From an uncultured Campylobacter sp. (lineage in GTDB: Bacteria; Campylobacterota; Campylobacteria; Campylobacterales; Campylobacteraceae): 64,000 nucleotides of DNA. Shown here piece after piece: positions 7,674 through 16,126 of this stretch (the first letter of the stretch is position 1; the number at the start of each line of letters is the position of its first letter). Where the stretch lies: positions 38,882 through 102,881 of the forward strand of contig UQBJ01000003.1 of the NCBI GenBank assembly GCA_900539255.1, given 5' to 3'. Made by a program: the position numbers and the translations under genes. Below the pieces are notes generated by a model, which ran no database searches, had not been told where the DNA came from, and was given only the letters and a program-made list of their open reading frames with translations.

Positions 7674-8666
7674 TTGCAAAAAATTATTGACGAGATACAC
7701 GCTTGTCAGAGTTTAGACGAGCTTGAAAAAATCCGCATAAGCGTGCTTGGCAAAAAGGGAAGCTTGACTTTGCAGTTTGGCAAGCTCAAAGATTTGGACG
7801 GCGAAGCAAAGAAAAAGTTCGCCAGCACCCTAAACACAGACAAAAACACATTTAACGAAGCCTACGAAGCCCGTAAAAAAGAGCTTGAAACGCTTTTTTT
7901 AGACGGCGATATGCGTAAGGGCGCACAGAATTTCAGTTATTTTGACGAAAACACCAAAGCAGGCGCATTTCACCCTGTAAATTCAACTATGGATAAAATC
8001 ATCGATTATTTTGTGAGCCTAAATTTCAGCGTTGAAAAGGGACCTTTGATAGAAGATGACTTTCATAATTTTGAAGCCCTAAATTTACCCAAATCTCACC
8101 CCGCGCGCGATATGCAAGATACCTTTTATTTTGATGATGGCAAACTTTTACGCACTCAAACTTCGCCCGTGCAAATCCGCACAATGCTCGCTCAAAAGCC
8201 ACCCATTCGTATGATAGCCCCTGGTGCAGTGTTTAGGCGGGATTTTGACTTAACGCACACGCCTATGTTTCATCAGGTTGAAGGGCTTGTGGTAGAAAAC
8301 GGACAAAAGGTGAGTTTTGCGAATTTAAAAAGCGTTTTGGTGGAGTTTTTACACTACTTTTTTGGCGATGTCAAGGTGCGCTTTCGCCCAAGTTTCTTTC
8401 CTTTCACGGAGCCGTCCGCAGAGGTTGATATATCTTGTGTGTTTTGCAAGGGTGCGGGCTGTCGTGTTTGCAAGCAAACGGGCTGGCTTGAAGTGCTAGG
8501 GTGTGGGGTTGTAGACCCAAATGTTTATAATTTTGTGGATTATAAAAATGTCAGCGGTTATGCTTTTGGGCTTGGTGTGGAGCGTTTTGCAATGCTTTAT
8601 CATCAAATACCAGACTTGCGTTCGCTTTTTGAGGGAGATTTAAGACTTTTGGAGCAGTTTAGATGA
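7674..8666 (+). CDS. pheS: Phenylalanine-tRNA ligase alpha subunit
   Basis: Catalytic subunit of the alpha2-beta2 enzyme that charges tRNA-Phe. Class II motifs are clear: motif 2 FRRDFDLTHTPMFHQVEG and motif 3 GLGVERFAMLYHQIPDLR near the C-terminus. An N-terminal coiled-coil region precedes RISVLGKKGSL. I chose TTG at 7674: it gives 330 residues, the size I recall for Campylobacter PheS, and has GAAAGGG upstream. The frame is open back to a TTG at 7617, but the extra residues lack conservation and would overlap the probable promoter. It overlaps pheT by four bases. Confidence 0.93.
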   Translation: MQKIIDEIHACQSLDELEKIRISVLGKKGSLTLQFGKLKDLDGEAKKKFASTLNTDKNTFNEAYEARKKELETLFLDGDMRKGAQNFSYFDENTKAGAFHPVNSTMDKIIDYFVSLNFSVEKGPLIEDDFHNFEALNLPKSHPARDMQDTFYFDDGKLLRTQTSPVQIRTMLAQKPPIRMIAPGAVFRRDFDLTHTPMFHQVEGLVVENGQKVSFANLKSVLVEFLHYFFGDVKVRFRPSFFPFTEPSAEVDISCVFCKGAGCRVCKQTGWLEVLGCGVVDPNVYNFVDYKNVSGYAFGLGVERFAMLYHQIPDLRSLFEGDLRLLEQFR

Positions 8667-10993
8667 TATTTACACGAAGTTGGATTAGTCAGTTTATCGA
8701 CATAAGCGACAAAAGTTTAAGCGAAATTTGCGCCACACTCAATGCTGTGGGCATCGAAGTAGAAAGCTCTCACGCCTTACGCGCACCAGATAAAGTCGTA
8801 GTAGGCTTTGTCAAAGAAAAAAGCAAGGTAGAAAACTCCGACAAACTCAGTCTTTGCAAGGTTGATATAGGCGAAAAGGATTTGTTGCAAATCGTTTGCG
8901 GGGCGAAAAATGTCGCCGCTGGGCAGTTTGTGGCTGTGGCGCTTGTGGGCGCGGTTTTGCCAAATGGCACTAAAATCGCCAAAGCAAAGCTTCGTGGGGT
9001 TGAAAGCGAGGGTATGATTTGCTCATCAAGCGAACTTGGCTTTGAAAAAACAAGAGACGGCATAATGGTGCTTGACGATACTATGGGCAAACTCGTGCTT
9101 GGGCGAGCCTTAAACGCCTATGAAATCTTTAACGATGAAGTTATAGAAGTGGATATAACGCCAAATCGTGGGGATTGTCTAAGCGTGTATGGCATAGCAC
9201 GCGAGTTAAGCGTGGCTTATGATAAAGATTTGAAAGCCCTTGACGCTTATGAAGAGTCCAAAGAAACCCCAACCGTTGGGCGAATTTTGCGCGTGCAAGC
9301 GGACAAAAATCTCAACAGCTGTTTTGATTATAGAGTGGTTGAAAAAGCCCAGCCCGTGAGTGTTTTTAGTATCGTGGCGGAGTTAAGACTTGCTACTATC
9401 GGCAAGCTCACGCCTTGCGTAGTCTCAAACATACTTCAATACGCCACTCACGCCACAGGCGTGCTATTTAACGCCTATGATTTAAAGGCTTTGAGCGACA
9501 AAGATGATGAAATCCTTTTGCAAGTGCGTAAGGGCGCGCAAGGCGAAAGCAAGGTGTATCACGAAGACAAGCTATTAAGCACGAGCGGAATTTACACGCA
9601 GGATTTTGGTAAGGTTGATGAAAACAGCCGTTTTATCATCATCGAAGCAAACTACACCACGCCAAGCGTCATCGCCGCCGCAAAAGACAGCTACAAAAAA
9701 CTTGACGAGGACAGCATTTACCGCGCCTTTCGGGGCAGCGAACCGCAGTTAAAGCTAGGAATGCAGTATTTGATGAGCCGCATTATATCAAGACCGCACA
9801 TTCATATCTACCAAAATTCACAGCAAATTTCGCTCAAATGCAAGAGCGCGAACATAAGGCTTGATTTAAGCGAGGTGGAAAAGCTCATCGGCGTGAGTGT
9901 CAAGGCTAGCGAAGTGGCGCGGATTTTAAAAAGGCTGAATTTTGAAGTCGATGTGGTAGAAAAGGATTTGTTTAGTGTCAAAGCTCCGATTTTTCGCAGC
10001 GATATAAACAATTTCGCCGATGTTTGCGAGGAAATCACACGCGTTATCGGCATCGACAATATCCCCGCAAAGCCCTTGCAGCTTACCGAGCAAACCCGCT
10101 TGAATGAGTGTTATTACGAGTATAAAGACTTGTCCGCACTTCGCCACAAAGCAGTGGCAAATGGCTACTTTGAGAGCGTGCATTATGTGCTTGACAGCGA
10201 GGAAGAGCTTGGCGCACTTGGCTTTAAAGCGAGCAAAACAAAGCTCATCAACCCCATCAGCACCGAGCTAAACGCCTTACGCCCAACACTTATCAATCAT
10301 CTTTTAAACGCCGTGAGCTTTAACACCAAAAATTCAAAAAAAATCATCAAACTTTTCACTAGCGGAGCGGTTTTTGATGAGAATTTAAACGAAAAAAACA
10401 AAATCGCTTTCGTGTTTAGCGGCTTTAAGGACGAGCCAAAGATAGCAAACAAAGCAAAGCCTGAATTTATCGACTTTTACAGCTTTTTGCTTGAAATGAA
10501 AACCATCATCGGCGACTTTACGCTAAACCGCGCTCATTACGGCTTTTTAAACCCTTACGAGCAAGCAAGTGTCCATAAAAACGGGCTTTGCATAGGCTTT
10601 GTAGGGCGCGTGCATTTAGGCATAGAGCGCGACAAGGACTTGCAAAAGACTTATCTTTGCGAGCTTGACTTGTCCGCCTTGCGAAATGAGCCAAAAAAAG
10701 CCAAGCCATACTCCAAATTTCCACAGATGAGCCGCGATTTGAGCGTGATTATCCCCAAAGATTACGAGTATGAAAAGATAAAAGACTGCATAAAAGCCCT
10801 TAAAATCGGCATTTTAAAAAGTTTTCGCGTTGTGGATTTATACGAGGACGCGTCCTTGCAAGGCAAATACAGCCTTACCATAGCCTTTGTTTTCCAAAAC
10901 GATGAAAAAACCCTAGCCGATAGCGAAGTGAGCGAGCAAATGGAGCTGATTGTCCGCTCACTTGATGAGAATTTAGGGCTGAAACTGCGATGA
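8663..10993 (+). CDS. pheT: Phenylalanine-tRNA ligase beta subunit
   Basis: The 776-residue beta subunit. Domain order: an N-terminal tRNA-binding (EMAP-like) domain with VVVGFVKEKSKVENSDKLSL and GVESEGMICSSSELG, the B3/B4 editing region, a B5 domain, the degenerate class II core (PIFRSDINNFADVCEEITRV), and a C-terminal FDX-ACB anticodon-binding domain (FPQMSRDLSVIIPKDYEYE). All parts are present at normal length. ATG overlaps the pheS stop by four bases and its own stop overlaps aroA by four, so the three genes form a tightly coupled operon. Confidence 0.96.
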   Translation: MIFTRSWISQFIDISDKSLSEICATLNAVGIEVESSHALRAPDKVVVGFVKEKSKVENSDKLSLCKVDIGEKDLLQIVCGAKNVAAGQFVAVALVGAVLPNGTKIAKAKLRGVESEGMICSSSELGFEKTRDGIMVLDDTMGKLVLGRALNAYEIFNDEVIEVDITPNRGDCLSVYGIARELSVAYDKDLKALDAYEESKETPTVGRILRVQADKNLNSCFDYRVVEKAQPVSVFSIVAELRLATIGKLTPCVVSNILQYATHATGVLFNAYDLKALSDKDDEILLQVRKGAQGESKVYHEDKLLSTSGIYTQDFGKVDENSRFIIIEANYTTPSVIAAAKDSYKKLDEDSIYRAFRGSEPQLKLGMQYLMSRIISRPHIHIYQNSQQISLKCKSANIRLDLSEVEKLIGVSVKASEVARILKRLNFEVDVVEKDLFSVKAPIFRSDINNFADVCEEITRVIGIDNIPAKPLQLTEQTRLNECYYEYKDLSALRHKAVANGYFESVHYVLDSEEELGALGFKASKTKLINPISTELNALRPTLINHLLNAVSFNTKNSKKIIKLFTSGAVFDENLNEKNKIAFVFSGFKDEPKIANKAKPEFIDFYSFLLEMKTIIGDFTLNRAHYGFLNPYEQASVHKNGLCIGFVGRVHLGIERDKDLQKTYLCELDLSALRNEPKKAKPYSKFPQMSRDLSVIIPKDYEYEKIKDCIKALKIGILKSFRVVDLYEDASLQGKYSLTIAFVFQNDEKTLADSEVSEQMELIVRSLDENLGLKLR

Positions 10994-12273
10994 AAATTCA
11001 CGCTTTAACGCAGGGTTTTGACAAAGAGTTTGAAAAAATCGCCGCTGATAAGAGCATATCTCATCGCTTTGCCATTTTTTCAATGCTTTGTGAGAGTGAG
11101 TGCGTGGCAAAGAACTATTTACTTGCAGAAGATACACTTAACACCCTTGAAATAGTGCGAAATTTAGGCGCACTCGTGCAAAGAAATGGCGATGAAGTGC
11201 GTATCAAAGCCCCAAAAAGCCTAAATTCTCCAAACAAAATTTTAGAGTGTGGCAACTCTGGCACGGCTATGCGCCTTTTTATGGGCTTTTTAGCTGGGGT
11301 GAATGGCTTTTTTGTTTTAAGCGGCGACAAATACCTAAATTCTCGCCCGATGAAGCGAATCAGCGAGCCTTTGCAAAGCGTTGGGGCGAAAATTTACGGG
11401 CGCGAGGGCGCAAATTTAGCCCCGCTTTGCATAGAGGGCGGCGAGCTTAAAGCCTTTGAGTATCAAAGCCCTATCTCATCGGCGCAGGTAAAAACCGCGC
11501 TCATTTTAGCGGGCTTTCGCGCAAAGGGCGTGTCGCATTTTAGCGAAACAAAACTCAGCCGCGACCACAGCGAAAATATGCTTTTAGCGATGAATGCGCC
11601 TATAAATTTAAGCGAAAATGGACTAAAAATCGAAATTTCGCCACTCACAAAGCCTTTAAAACCGCTTAATATCGTCATTCCAAACGACCCATCATCGGCG
11701 TTTTATTTTGCGCTTGCGGGCGCGCTTTTGCCAAATTCACGCGTGGTGCTGAAAAATGTGCTTTTAAACAAAACCCGCATTGAAGCCTTTAAGGTGCTTG
11801 AAAAAATGGGCGCAAGGATTGAATTTAAGCAAATTCACAACGACTTTGAAAGCGTGGGTGAAATTTGCGTTGAAAGCTCGCATTTAAGGGCTGTGAGCGT
11901 GAGTGAAAATATCTCGTGGTTGATTGATGAAGCCCCAGCACTTGCCATAGCCTTTGCCTGCGCTGAGGGCGTTTCAAGGCTTACTAATGCCAAAGAACTG
12001 CGCGTCAAAGAAAGCGACCGCATAAGCGCTGTGGTGCAAAATTTGCAAAAATGTGGCATCGTGGCAAAAGAGCTTGATGATGGCTTTGAGATACAAGGTG
12101 GCGTGGCGAAAAGGGCGAAAATTCAAAGTTTTGGCGACCACCGCATAGCGATGAGCTTTGCTATCTTGGGGCTTAAATGCGGTATGGACATAGATGAATG
12201 CGAATGTATCAACACTTCTTTTCCAAATTTTCTTTCACTGCTTGAAAATTTGGGAGCTGTGGTTGAAAGATAA
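10990..12273 (+). CDS. aroA: 3-phosphoshikimate 1-carboxyvinyltransferase (EPSP synthase)
   Basis: Transfers enolpyruvate from PEP to shikimate-3-phosphate, the sixth step of aromatic amino-acid synthesis. The 427 residues contain GNSGTAMRLFMG and LNSRPMKRI from the substrate-binding site, LRVKESDRI, and the C-terminal DHRIAMSFAILGL. A Lys-Ser dipeptide near the start (ADKSISHR) binds both substrates. It is the last gene of pheS-pheT-aroA with a 4-base overlap. Here ispH is separated from aroA by a toxin-antitoxin pair, whereas in C. jejuni I recall the two being adjacent. Confidence 0.96.
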   Translation: MKIHALTQGFDKEFEKIAADKSISHRFAIFSMLCESECVAKNYLLAEDTLNTLEIVRNLGALVQRNGDEVRIKAPKSLNSPNKILECGNSGTAMRLFMGFLAGVNGFFVLSGDKYLNSRPMKRISEPLQSVGAKIYGREGANLAPLCIEGGELKAFEYQSPISSAQVKTALILAGFRAKGVSHFSETKLSRDHSENMLLAMNAPINLSENGLKIEISPLTKPLKPLNIVIPNDPSSAFYFALAGALLPNSRVVLKNVLLNKTRIEAFKVLEKMGARIEFKQIHNDFESVGEICVESSHLRAVSVSENISWLIDEAPALAIAFACAEGVSRLTNAKELRVKESDRISAVVQNLQKCGIVAKELDDGFEIQGGVAKRAKIQSFGDHRIAMSFAILGLKCGMDIDECECINTSFPNFLSLLENLGAVVER

Positions 12274-12377
12274 ATTTAAAATTTAGGATTTAAATTTTGT
12301 TATTTTAGCTAAATTTTTAAGCTTGATTTTATAAATTTTTTCTTAAATTTTTCGTATAAAATTCATAAATTTTGTGT

Positions 12378-12383
12378 TATAAT
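12378..12383 (+). promoter_or_regulatory. -10 box of the YafQ-type toxin-antitoxin operon (copy 1)
   Basis: TATAAT in GTGTTATAATGCAAG, preceded by a strongly T-rich spacer as typical of Campylobacter sigma-70 promoters. The antitoxin ATG is 31 bases downstream. Confidence 0.6.
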
Positions 12384-12413
12384 GCAAGTATAAAGCCAAA
12401 AGAAAGGACTAAA

Positions 12414-12653
12414 ATGGGCGCAAAGGCTATTGATTACAGCGTTTATAACGAAGAAGCCTTGTTTATGGAGCTTAACAGCACCAAAGAGCAAATCGCTGAG
12501 CTAGAAAGTAAAAAAAGCCAAATCGAGCAAGCGTTGCAAAGCATACCCACTGATGAAACGGCTAATGCTTTGAGAAATTCTTACACCGTGCTTAAAACAA
12601 AGGATTATACGGATTTTGAAAAAATGCTTGCAAGCGAAGATGATGAGCAATAA
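12414..12653 (+). CDS. Antitoxin of a YafQ/RelE-type pair
   Basis: A 79-residue acidic protein immediately before a YafQ-type toxin gene; its TAA overlaps the toxin ATG by one base (TAATG). I chose ATG at 12414 because AAAGGACT lies directly upstream; the frame is open for 14 further codons that overlap the promoter. The middle section (ELNSTKEQIAELESKKSQIE) is a strong coiled-coil. No known antitoxin family is recognisable by eye, so the role rests on gene order. Confidence 0.7.
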   Translation: MGAKAIDYSVYNEEALFMELNSTKEQIAELESKKSQIEQALQSIPTDETANALRNSYTVLKTKDYTDFEKMLASEDDEQ

Positions 12654-12928
12654 TGCGCGAAATTCACTTTGAAAACACCTACATAAAGGACTTTAAACTT
12701 GTCAAAAAACAGGGTTGGAATTTAGAAAAAATCAAAAACACGATTTTACAGCTCCAAACTTGCGAAATTTTAGACGAAAAACTTAACGACCACTCATTAA
12801 AAGGCGATTTTAAAGGGTTTAGAGAATGCCATATCTTTGGGGATTTGGTTGTCATCTATAAGCGAGATAAAGAAATTTTGACACTTTACAGGATAGGCAG
12901 ACACCAAGATTTGTTTAAAAACTACTGA
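12653..12928 (+). CDS. YafQ-family mRNA interferase toxin
   Basis: A 91-residue RelE-superfamily protein of the YafQ branch: an N-terminal FENTYIKDFKLVKKQGWNL, a central LNDHSLKGDFKGFRECHI, and the ending LYRIGRHQDLFKNY. YafQ-type toxins cleave mRNA on the ribosome. The His of DHSLKG, the CHI region and the terminal His of GRHQDLF correspond to the expected catalytic positions, so it looks intact. It is coupled to the antitoxin by TAATG. A second related toxin lies at 15.5 kb on the other strand (DHKLTGDLKAYKECHI, GSHSELF). The pair separates aroA from ispH. Confidence 0.88.
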   Translation: MREIHFENTYIKDFKLVKKQGWNLEKIKNTILQLQTCEILDEKLNDHSLKGDFKGFRECHIFGDLVVIYKRDKEILTLYRIGRHQDLFKNY

Positions 12929-13034
12929 ATTTTCGTGTAAAATTTCGCAAAAATTCACAAATTTTGCGTAAAATTTCAAGGAAGTTAAAACAAATTTAAA
13001 ACAGCAAAATTTCAAACGACAAAAAGGAAACATT

Positions 13035-13874
13035 GTGATTATCGAGTTAGCGGAAAATTATGGCTTTTGTTTTGGCGTAAAAAGGGCGATTAAAAAAGCC
13101 GAGCAGGTAGGAAACGCCGCTACCATAGGCGAGCTTATCCACAACCCTGCTGAAATTTCGCGCTTGCAGGCGAATTTTAATGTCAAAACCCTGCAAAACA
13201 TAAGCGAGTTAAAGGACGAAAAAAAGGCGATTATACGCACGCACGGCATCACAAGGGGCGATTTGAGCGAGCTTCGCAAAAAAGACATTGAAATTTACGA
13301 TGCGACTTGCCCCTTTGTAACCAAACCCCAGCAAATTTGCGAAAAGATGAGCGCGGAAGGCTATGAAGTCGTGATTTTTGGCGATGAAAACCACCCAGAA
13401 GTTAAGGGTGTGAAAAGCTATGTCAGCACCAAAGCCTATGTCGTGCTTGATGAGAGCGAGCTTTTAGGGGTGCGACTGCCCGCAAAAATCGCCGTGGTAA
13501 GCCAAACGACAAAAAAACCCGAGCTTTTTGCCAAAATAGTGAGCTTTTTAGTGGCTAAGTGCAAGGAAGTGCGCGTGTTTAACACGATTTGCGATGCGAC
13601 TTTCAAAAACCAAGATGCCATCGAAAAACTCTCATTAAAAAGCGATGTGATGGTAATTGTTGGCGGTAAAAACTCAGCAAACACCAAGCAGCTCTTTCTC
13701 ATCGCGCAAGGAAACTGCAAGGATAGCTATTTAATCGAAACAAAAAGCGAGTTAAAGCCCGAGTGGTTCGCGGGCAAAAAGCATTGCGGTGTGAGCGCTG
13801 GGGCTAGCACGCCTGAGTGGATAATCGCCCAAGTTGTCGAAAAAATCAAAGAAATCGACAAAGATTTAGGCTAA
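13035..13874 (+). CDS. ispH: 4-hydroxy-3-methylbut-2-enyl diphosphate reductase
   Basis: Last enzyme of the MEP isoprenoid pathway; it makes IPP and DMAPP using a [4Fe-4S] cluster. The three cluster cysteines are seen in GFCFGVKRA (Cys12), DATCPFV and FNTICDAT; GDENHPEVKG holds the active-site Glu region. The 279 residues are normal. The start is GTG at 13035 with AAAAGGAAACATT upstream. A conserved spacer follows instead of rpsA, which I recall as the next gene in C. jejuni. Confidence 0.95.
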   Translation: MIIELAENYGFCFGVKRAIKKAEQVGNAATIGELIHNPAEISRLQANFNVKTLQNISELKDEKKAIIRTHGITRGDLSELRKKDIEIYDATCPFVTKPQQICEKMSAEGYEVVIFGDENHPEVKGVKSYVSTKAYVVLDESELLGVRLPAKIAVVSQTTKKPELFAKIVSFLVAKCKEVRVFNTICDATFKNQDAIEKLSLKSDVMVIVGGKNSANTKQLFLIAQGNCKDSYLIETKSELKPEWFAGKKHCGVSAGASTPEWIIAQVVEKIKEIDKDLG

Positions 13875-13889
13875 AACGGCTGAATTTTG

Positions 13890-14120
13890 TTTGAAATGCG
13901 GATTTTGTTTGGCTTTTTTGATTTTTTTGGCTTTTGAGCTTTATTTTGTTTGATTTAAAACTAGGTTTGGTTTTTGTTTTGCTTTTAAGCTTTGTTTGTT
14001 TGTTTTTAGGCATTGTGAGCTTGCTTACTTTTAGACATTGCGAGTTTTTTTAGGCGTTATAAGCTTAGTTATTTTTAGGCGTTGCAGACTTGCTTTTTTG
14101 TTTTTAAGCATTTTAGGTTT
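13890..14120. repeat. Degenerate T-rich tandem repeats after ispH
   Basis: The spacer after ispH consists of drifting repeats with a period of about 31 bases: TTTTTAGGCATTGTGAGCTT, TTTTAGACATTGCGAG, TTTTTAGGCGTTATAAGCTT, TTTTTAGGCGTTGCAGACTT. Earlier units read TTTTGTTTGGCTTTTTTG. No gene is visible. Together with the two palindromic elements that follow it fills 13875-14452. Confidence 0.6.
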
Positions 14121-14201
14121 GGCTTGTGTTAGATTGTTTTTTTGCAAAAAATTGCGTGCCGTGTTGCCGTTGCAAACTACCAAAATAGCACGATATGCTT
14201 C

Positions 14202-14291
14202 GTCATTGCGAGCGAGTTTTGCAAGCGTAATTTAAATGCAAATTCAGTTCTATGGATTGCCACGCTTTGCTTTCGCAAAGCTCGCAATGAC
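14202..14291. repeat. Palindromic element of a second family (GTCATTGCGAGC)
   Basis: GTCATTGCGAGCGAGTTTT at the left and GGATTGCCACG with CAAAGCTCGCAATGAC at the right form an imperfect inverted repeat of 90 bases. It is related in design to the TGTCATACTGAGC elements but has a distinct arm sequence (CATTGCGAGC, GGATTGCC). This is the only copy in the window. Similar sequences occur between genes in many unrelated bacteria. Confidence 0.65.
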
Positions 14292-14319
14292 AAAACCCTT
14301 GTCATACTAACTTGCGTCT

Positions 14320-14416
14320 TGTCATACTGAGCGCAGCGAAGTATCCATAAATTCAAAGTATATCTTAAATACTTCTTTGTGGATTTTTCGCTTTCTAGTG
14401 AAAGCTCAAAATGACA
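14320..14416. repeat. Dispersed palindromic element (TGTCATACTGAGC family), copy 2
   Basis: Left arm TGTCATACTGAGCGCAGCG with AAGTATCC, right arm GTGGATTTTTCGC ... AAAGCTCAAAATGACA. A truncated left arm, TGTCATACTAACTTGCG, lies just before it at about 14300. The element sits between convergent ispH and aroB. Confidence 0.8.
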
Positions 14417-14452
14417 AAAATGGCGTAAAAAGTCCAAATTTTCACGCTAAAT

Positions 14453-15511
14453 TCAGCCTGCAAAGCTTTCAAGCACCTTTATAACGCTTTCTTTGCTGAT
14501 GTCGTTTTTGATGATAGCCTTGCCAAGCCCTTGCAAAAGGACAAAGTTGATTTTGGAATTTGCGCTTTTTTTATCAAGGAAAAAGGCGTTGTAAAATTCC
14601 TCTGCGTTGCTGATTTTATAGTGCGTTGGCAAGCTAAATTTTTCAAACAATGCCTTTATGCGGTCGTTTTCACTCTGCGTGATAAGTCCAAGCGCGAGTG
14701 AAAGGGCGTTTGCCATCACTATGCCTATGGCGACAGCCTCGCCGTGTAGATACAGCTTGTAATCCGTTTGTTTTTCGATGATATGCGCGAACGAATGCCC
14801 GAAATTTAGAAGCATTCTCAGCTGGTTTTCGCGCTCATCGACACTCACTATGCTAGCTTTGAGCTGCACGCTTTTGCTGATGATTTGGCTAAACTGCTCG
14901 CTTGGTAAATCGGCTTTTAAAAAGGCATTTGTGTCTAAACTCTCGATGAGTTCGAGCGCGTCCGTGTCAAAACACGCCGCCATTTTGATAAATTCAGCCA
15001 TACCTGCGGCAAGTTCTCGGCTACCAAGCGTTTCGAGAAACTCACTCTCACAATAAACGGCTTTTGGCTGGTAAAATGAGCCGATGAGATTTTTGCCAAA
15101 GGCGTTATTTACTCCTGTCTTGCCACCCACAGCCGCATCAACCATAGCTAAAAGCGTAGTCGGCACGCTGATGAAATCAATCCCGCGCTGATAAATGCTC
15201 GCCGCAAAGCCACCTATATCCGTAACAACCCCGCCGCCAAAGGCAATCAGCGTGCTTTTTCTGTCAAGCTGGCTTACAAACATTTGATTGAACACCTCTT
15301 CAAGCGTGGCAAGGTTTTTATACTGCTCGCCGTCCTTTATGGTGATGATGAAAAGCTCATCACACGAAATTTTAGCAAGCAGATTTTTAAGGTGCAAGCC
15401 CGCGACTTTGGCGTTGGTAAGCACCGCCACTTTGCCCTCAAATTCGAGCTTTGAAAGCTCATTGATGGAGACTTTGTAGGAATTGTTTTCTAAATTTACG
15501 AGTATTTTCAT
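14453..15511 (-). CDS. aroB: 3-dehydroquinate synthase
   Basis: NAD- and metal-dependent second step of the shikimate pathway, converting DAHP to 3-dehydroquinate. The NAD-binding GGGVVTDIGGFAAS, the PTTLLAMVDAAVGGKTGVN active-site segment and the metal-binding NFGHSFAHIIE with LHGEAVAIGI are all intact. The 352 residues are typical. ATG at 15509-15511. The YafQ-type pair lies upstream on the same strand with only 14 bases between its toxin and aroB, so aroB may be read from the toxin-antitoxin promoter as well. Confidence 0.95.
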   Translation of the reverse strand: MKILVNLENNSYKVSINELSKLEFEGKVAVLTNAKVAGLHLKNLLAKISCDELFIITIKDGEQYKNLATLEEVFNQMFVSQLDRKSTLIAFGGGVVTDIGGFAASIYQRGIDFISVPTTLLAMVDAAVGGKTGVNNAFGKNLIGSFYQPKAVYCESEFLETLGSRELAAGMAEFIKMAACFDTDALELIESLDTNAFLKADLPSEQFSQIISKSVQLKASIVSVDERENQLRMLLNFGHSFAHIIEKQTDYKLYLHGEAVAIGIVMANALSLALGLITQSENDRIKALFEKFSLPTHYKISNAEEFYNAFFLDKKSANSKINFVLLQGLGKAIIKNDISKESVIKVLESFAG

Positions 15512-15525
15512 CGTTTTGCCTTATT

Positions 15526-15804
15526 TTATTTTTTAAAAAGTTCGCTGTGCGAACCAAGTCGCACAAGGTGCAATTCGTCTTTGGTAATTTTATACACCAA
15601 AAGTAAATTTGGCTTTATATGACACTCTTTGTAAGCCTTTAAATCGCCCGTAAGCTTGTGGTCTTGGTATTTTGGTGCAAGTGGAATTTGACAAAGCAAG
15701 CTCTCAACGACACTTTCAATCTCATCTTGCGTGATAATGCCTTGCTTGTAGATTTTTTTAATGTCGCCTTTAAAGCTATTTTCGACTTTGAGCTTTAACT
15801 TCAT
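15526..15804 (-). CDS. YafQ-family mRNA interferase toxin (copy 2)
   Basis: A 92-residue RelE-superfamily toxin of the YafQ branch, with KYQDHKLTGDLKAYKECHIKP and the ending VRLGSHSELFKK. It matches the toxin at 12.7 kb in layout but differs at most positions, so it is not a recent duplicate. I chose ATG at 15802-15804; a TTG two codons earlier is possible. It overlaps the antitoxin gene by about 29 bases, a tight coupling normal for such pairs. Confidence 0.85.
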   Translation of the reverse strand: MKLKLKVENSFKGDIKKIYKQGIITQDEIESVVESLLCQIPLAPKYQDHKLTGDLKAYKECHIKPNLLLVYKITKDELHLVRLGSHSELFKK

Positions 15805-16057
15805 CGTCAATCTCTCGCTTCATTTCGTCCCAAAAATCGCTAAATTTCTCATAACTTTTGCCATTTTTTCCGCTCTCGCATTCTTTCATCGCCTTTAAAG
15901 TCTCTTTATTTGGGATTTCTTTAAGGTTTTTGGGTGCTTTTGTTTTTTTGCTTTTATCGACCTTAAATTTCGCATTAGCGACTTTGGCAAGTTCTTTAAA
16001 TACCTTTAAAAATTCATCGCTGACATTTTCTAGCGTGATTGTGGCTGAATTCATCAT
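15776..16057 (-). CDS. RelB-like antitoxin of the YafQ pair (copy 2)
   Basis: A 93-residue lysine-rich protein directly upstream of and overlapping the YafQ-type toxin. The N-terminus NSATITLENVSDEFLKVFKEL resembles the Doc antitoxin at 5.7 kb (TITLTNVKEEFLPNVKEF). The C-terminal part (SYEKFSDFWDEMKREID) is acidic/amphipathic and probably wraps the toxin. Two adjacent ATGs (16057 and 16054) are possible starts; the second has better spacing to AAAGGAC. Divergent from tgt across 69 bases. Confidence 0.72.
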   Translation of the reverse strand: MMNSATITLENVSDEFLKVFKELAKVANAKFKVDKSKKTKAPKNLKEIPNKETLKAMKECESGKNGKSYEKFSDFWDEMKREIDDEVKAQSRK

Positions 16058-16100
16058 CGTCCTTTCGCCTAAAATTTAACGCATTATAGCAAAACTTTGC

Positions 16101-16106
16101 TAAAAT
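16101..16106 (+). promoter_or_regulatory. -10 box of tgt
   Basis: TAAAAT in TTTGCTAAAATTCACG, 21 bases before the chosen tgt ATG (16127). This supports the start at 16127 rather than one further upstream. Confidence 0.5.
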
Positions 16107-16126
16107 TCACGCAAAAAAGGACAAAA

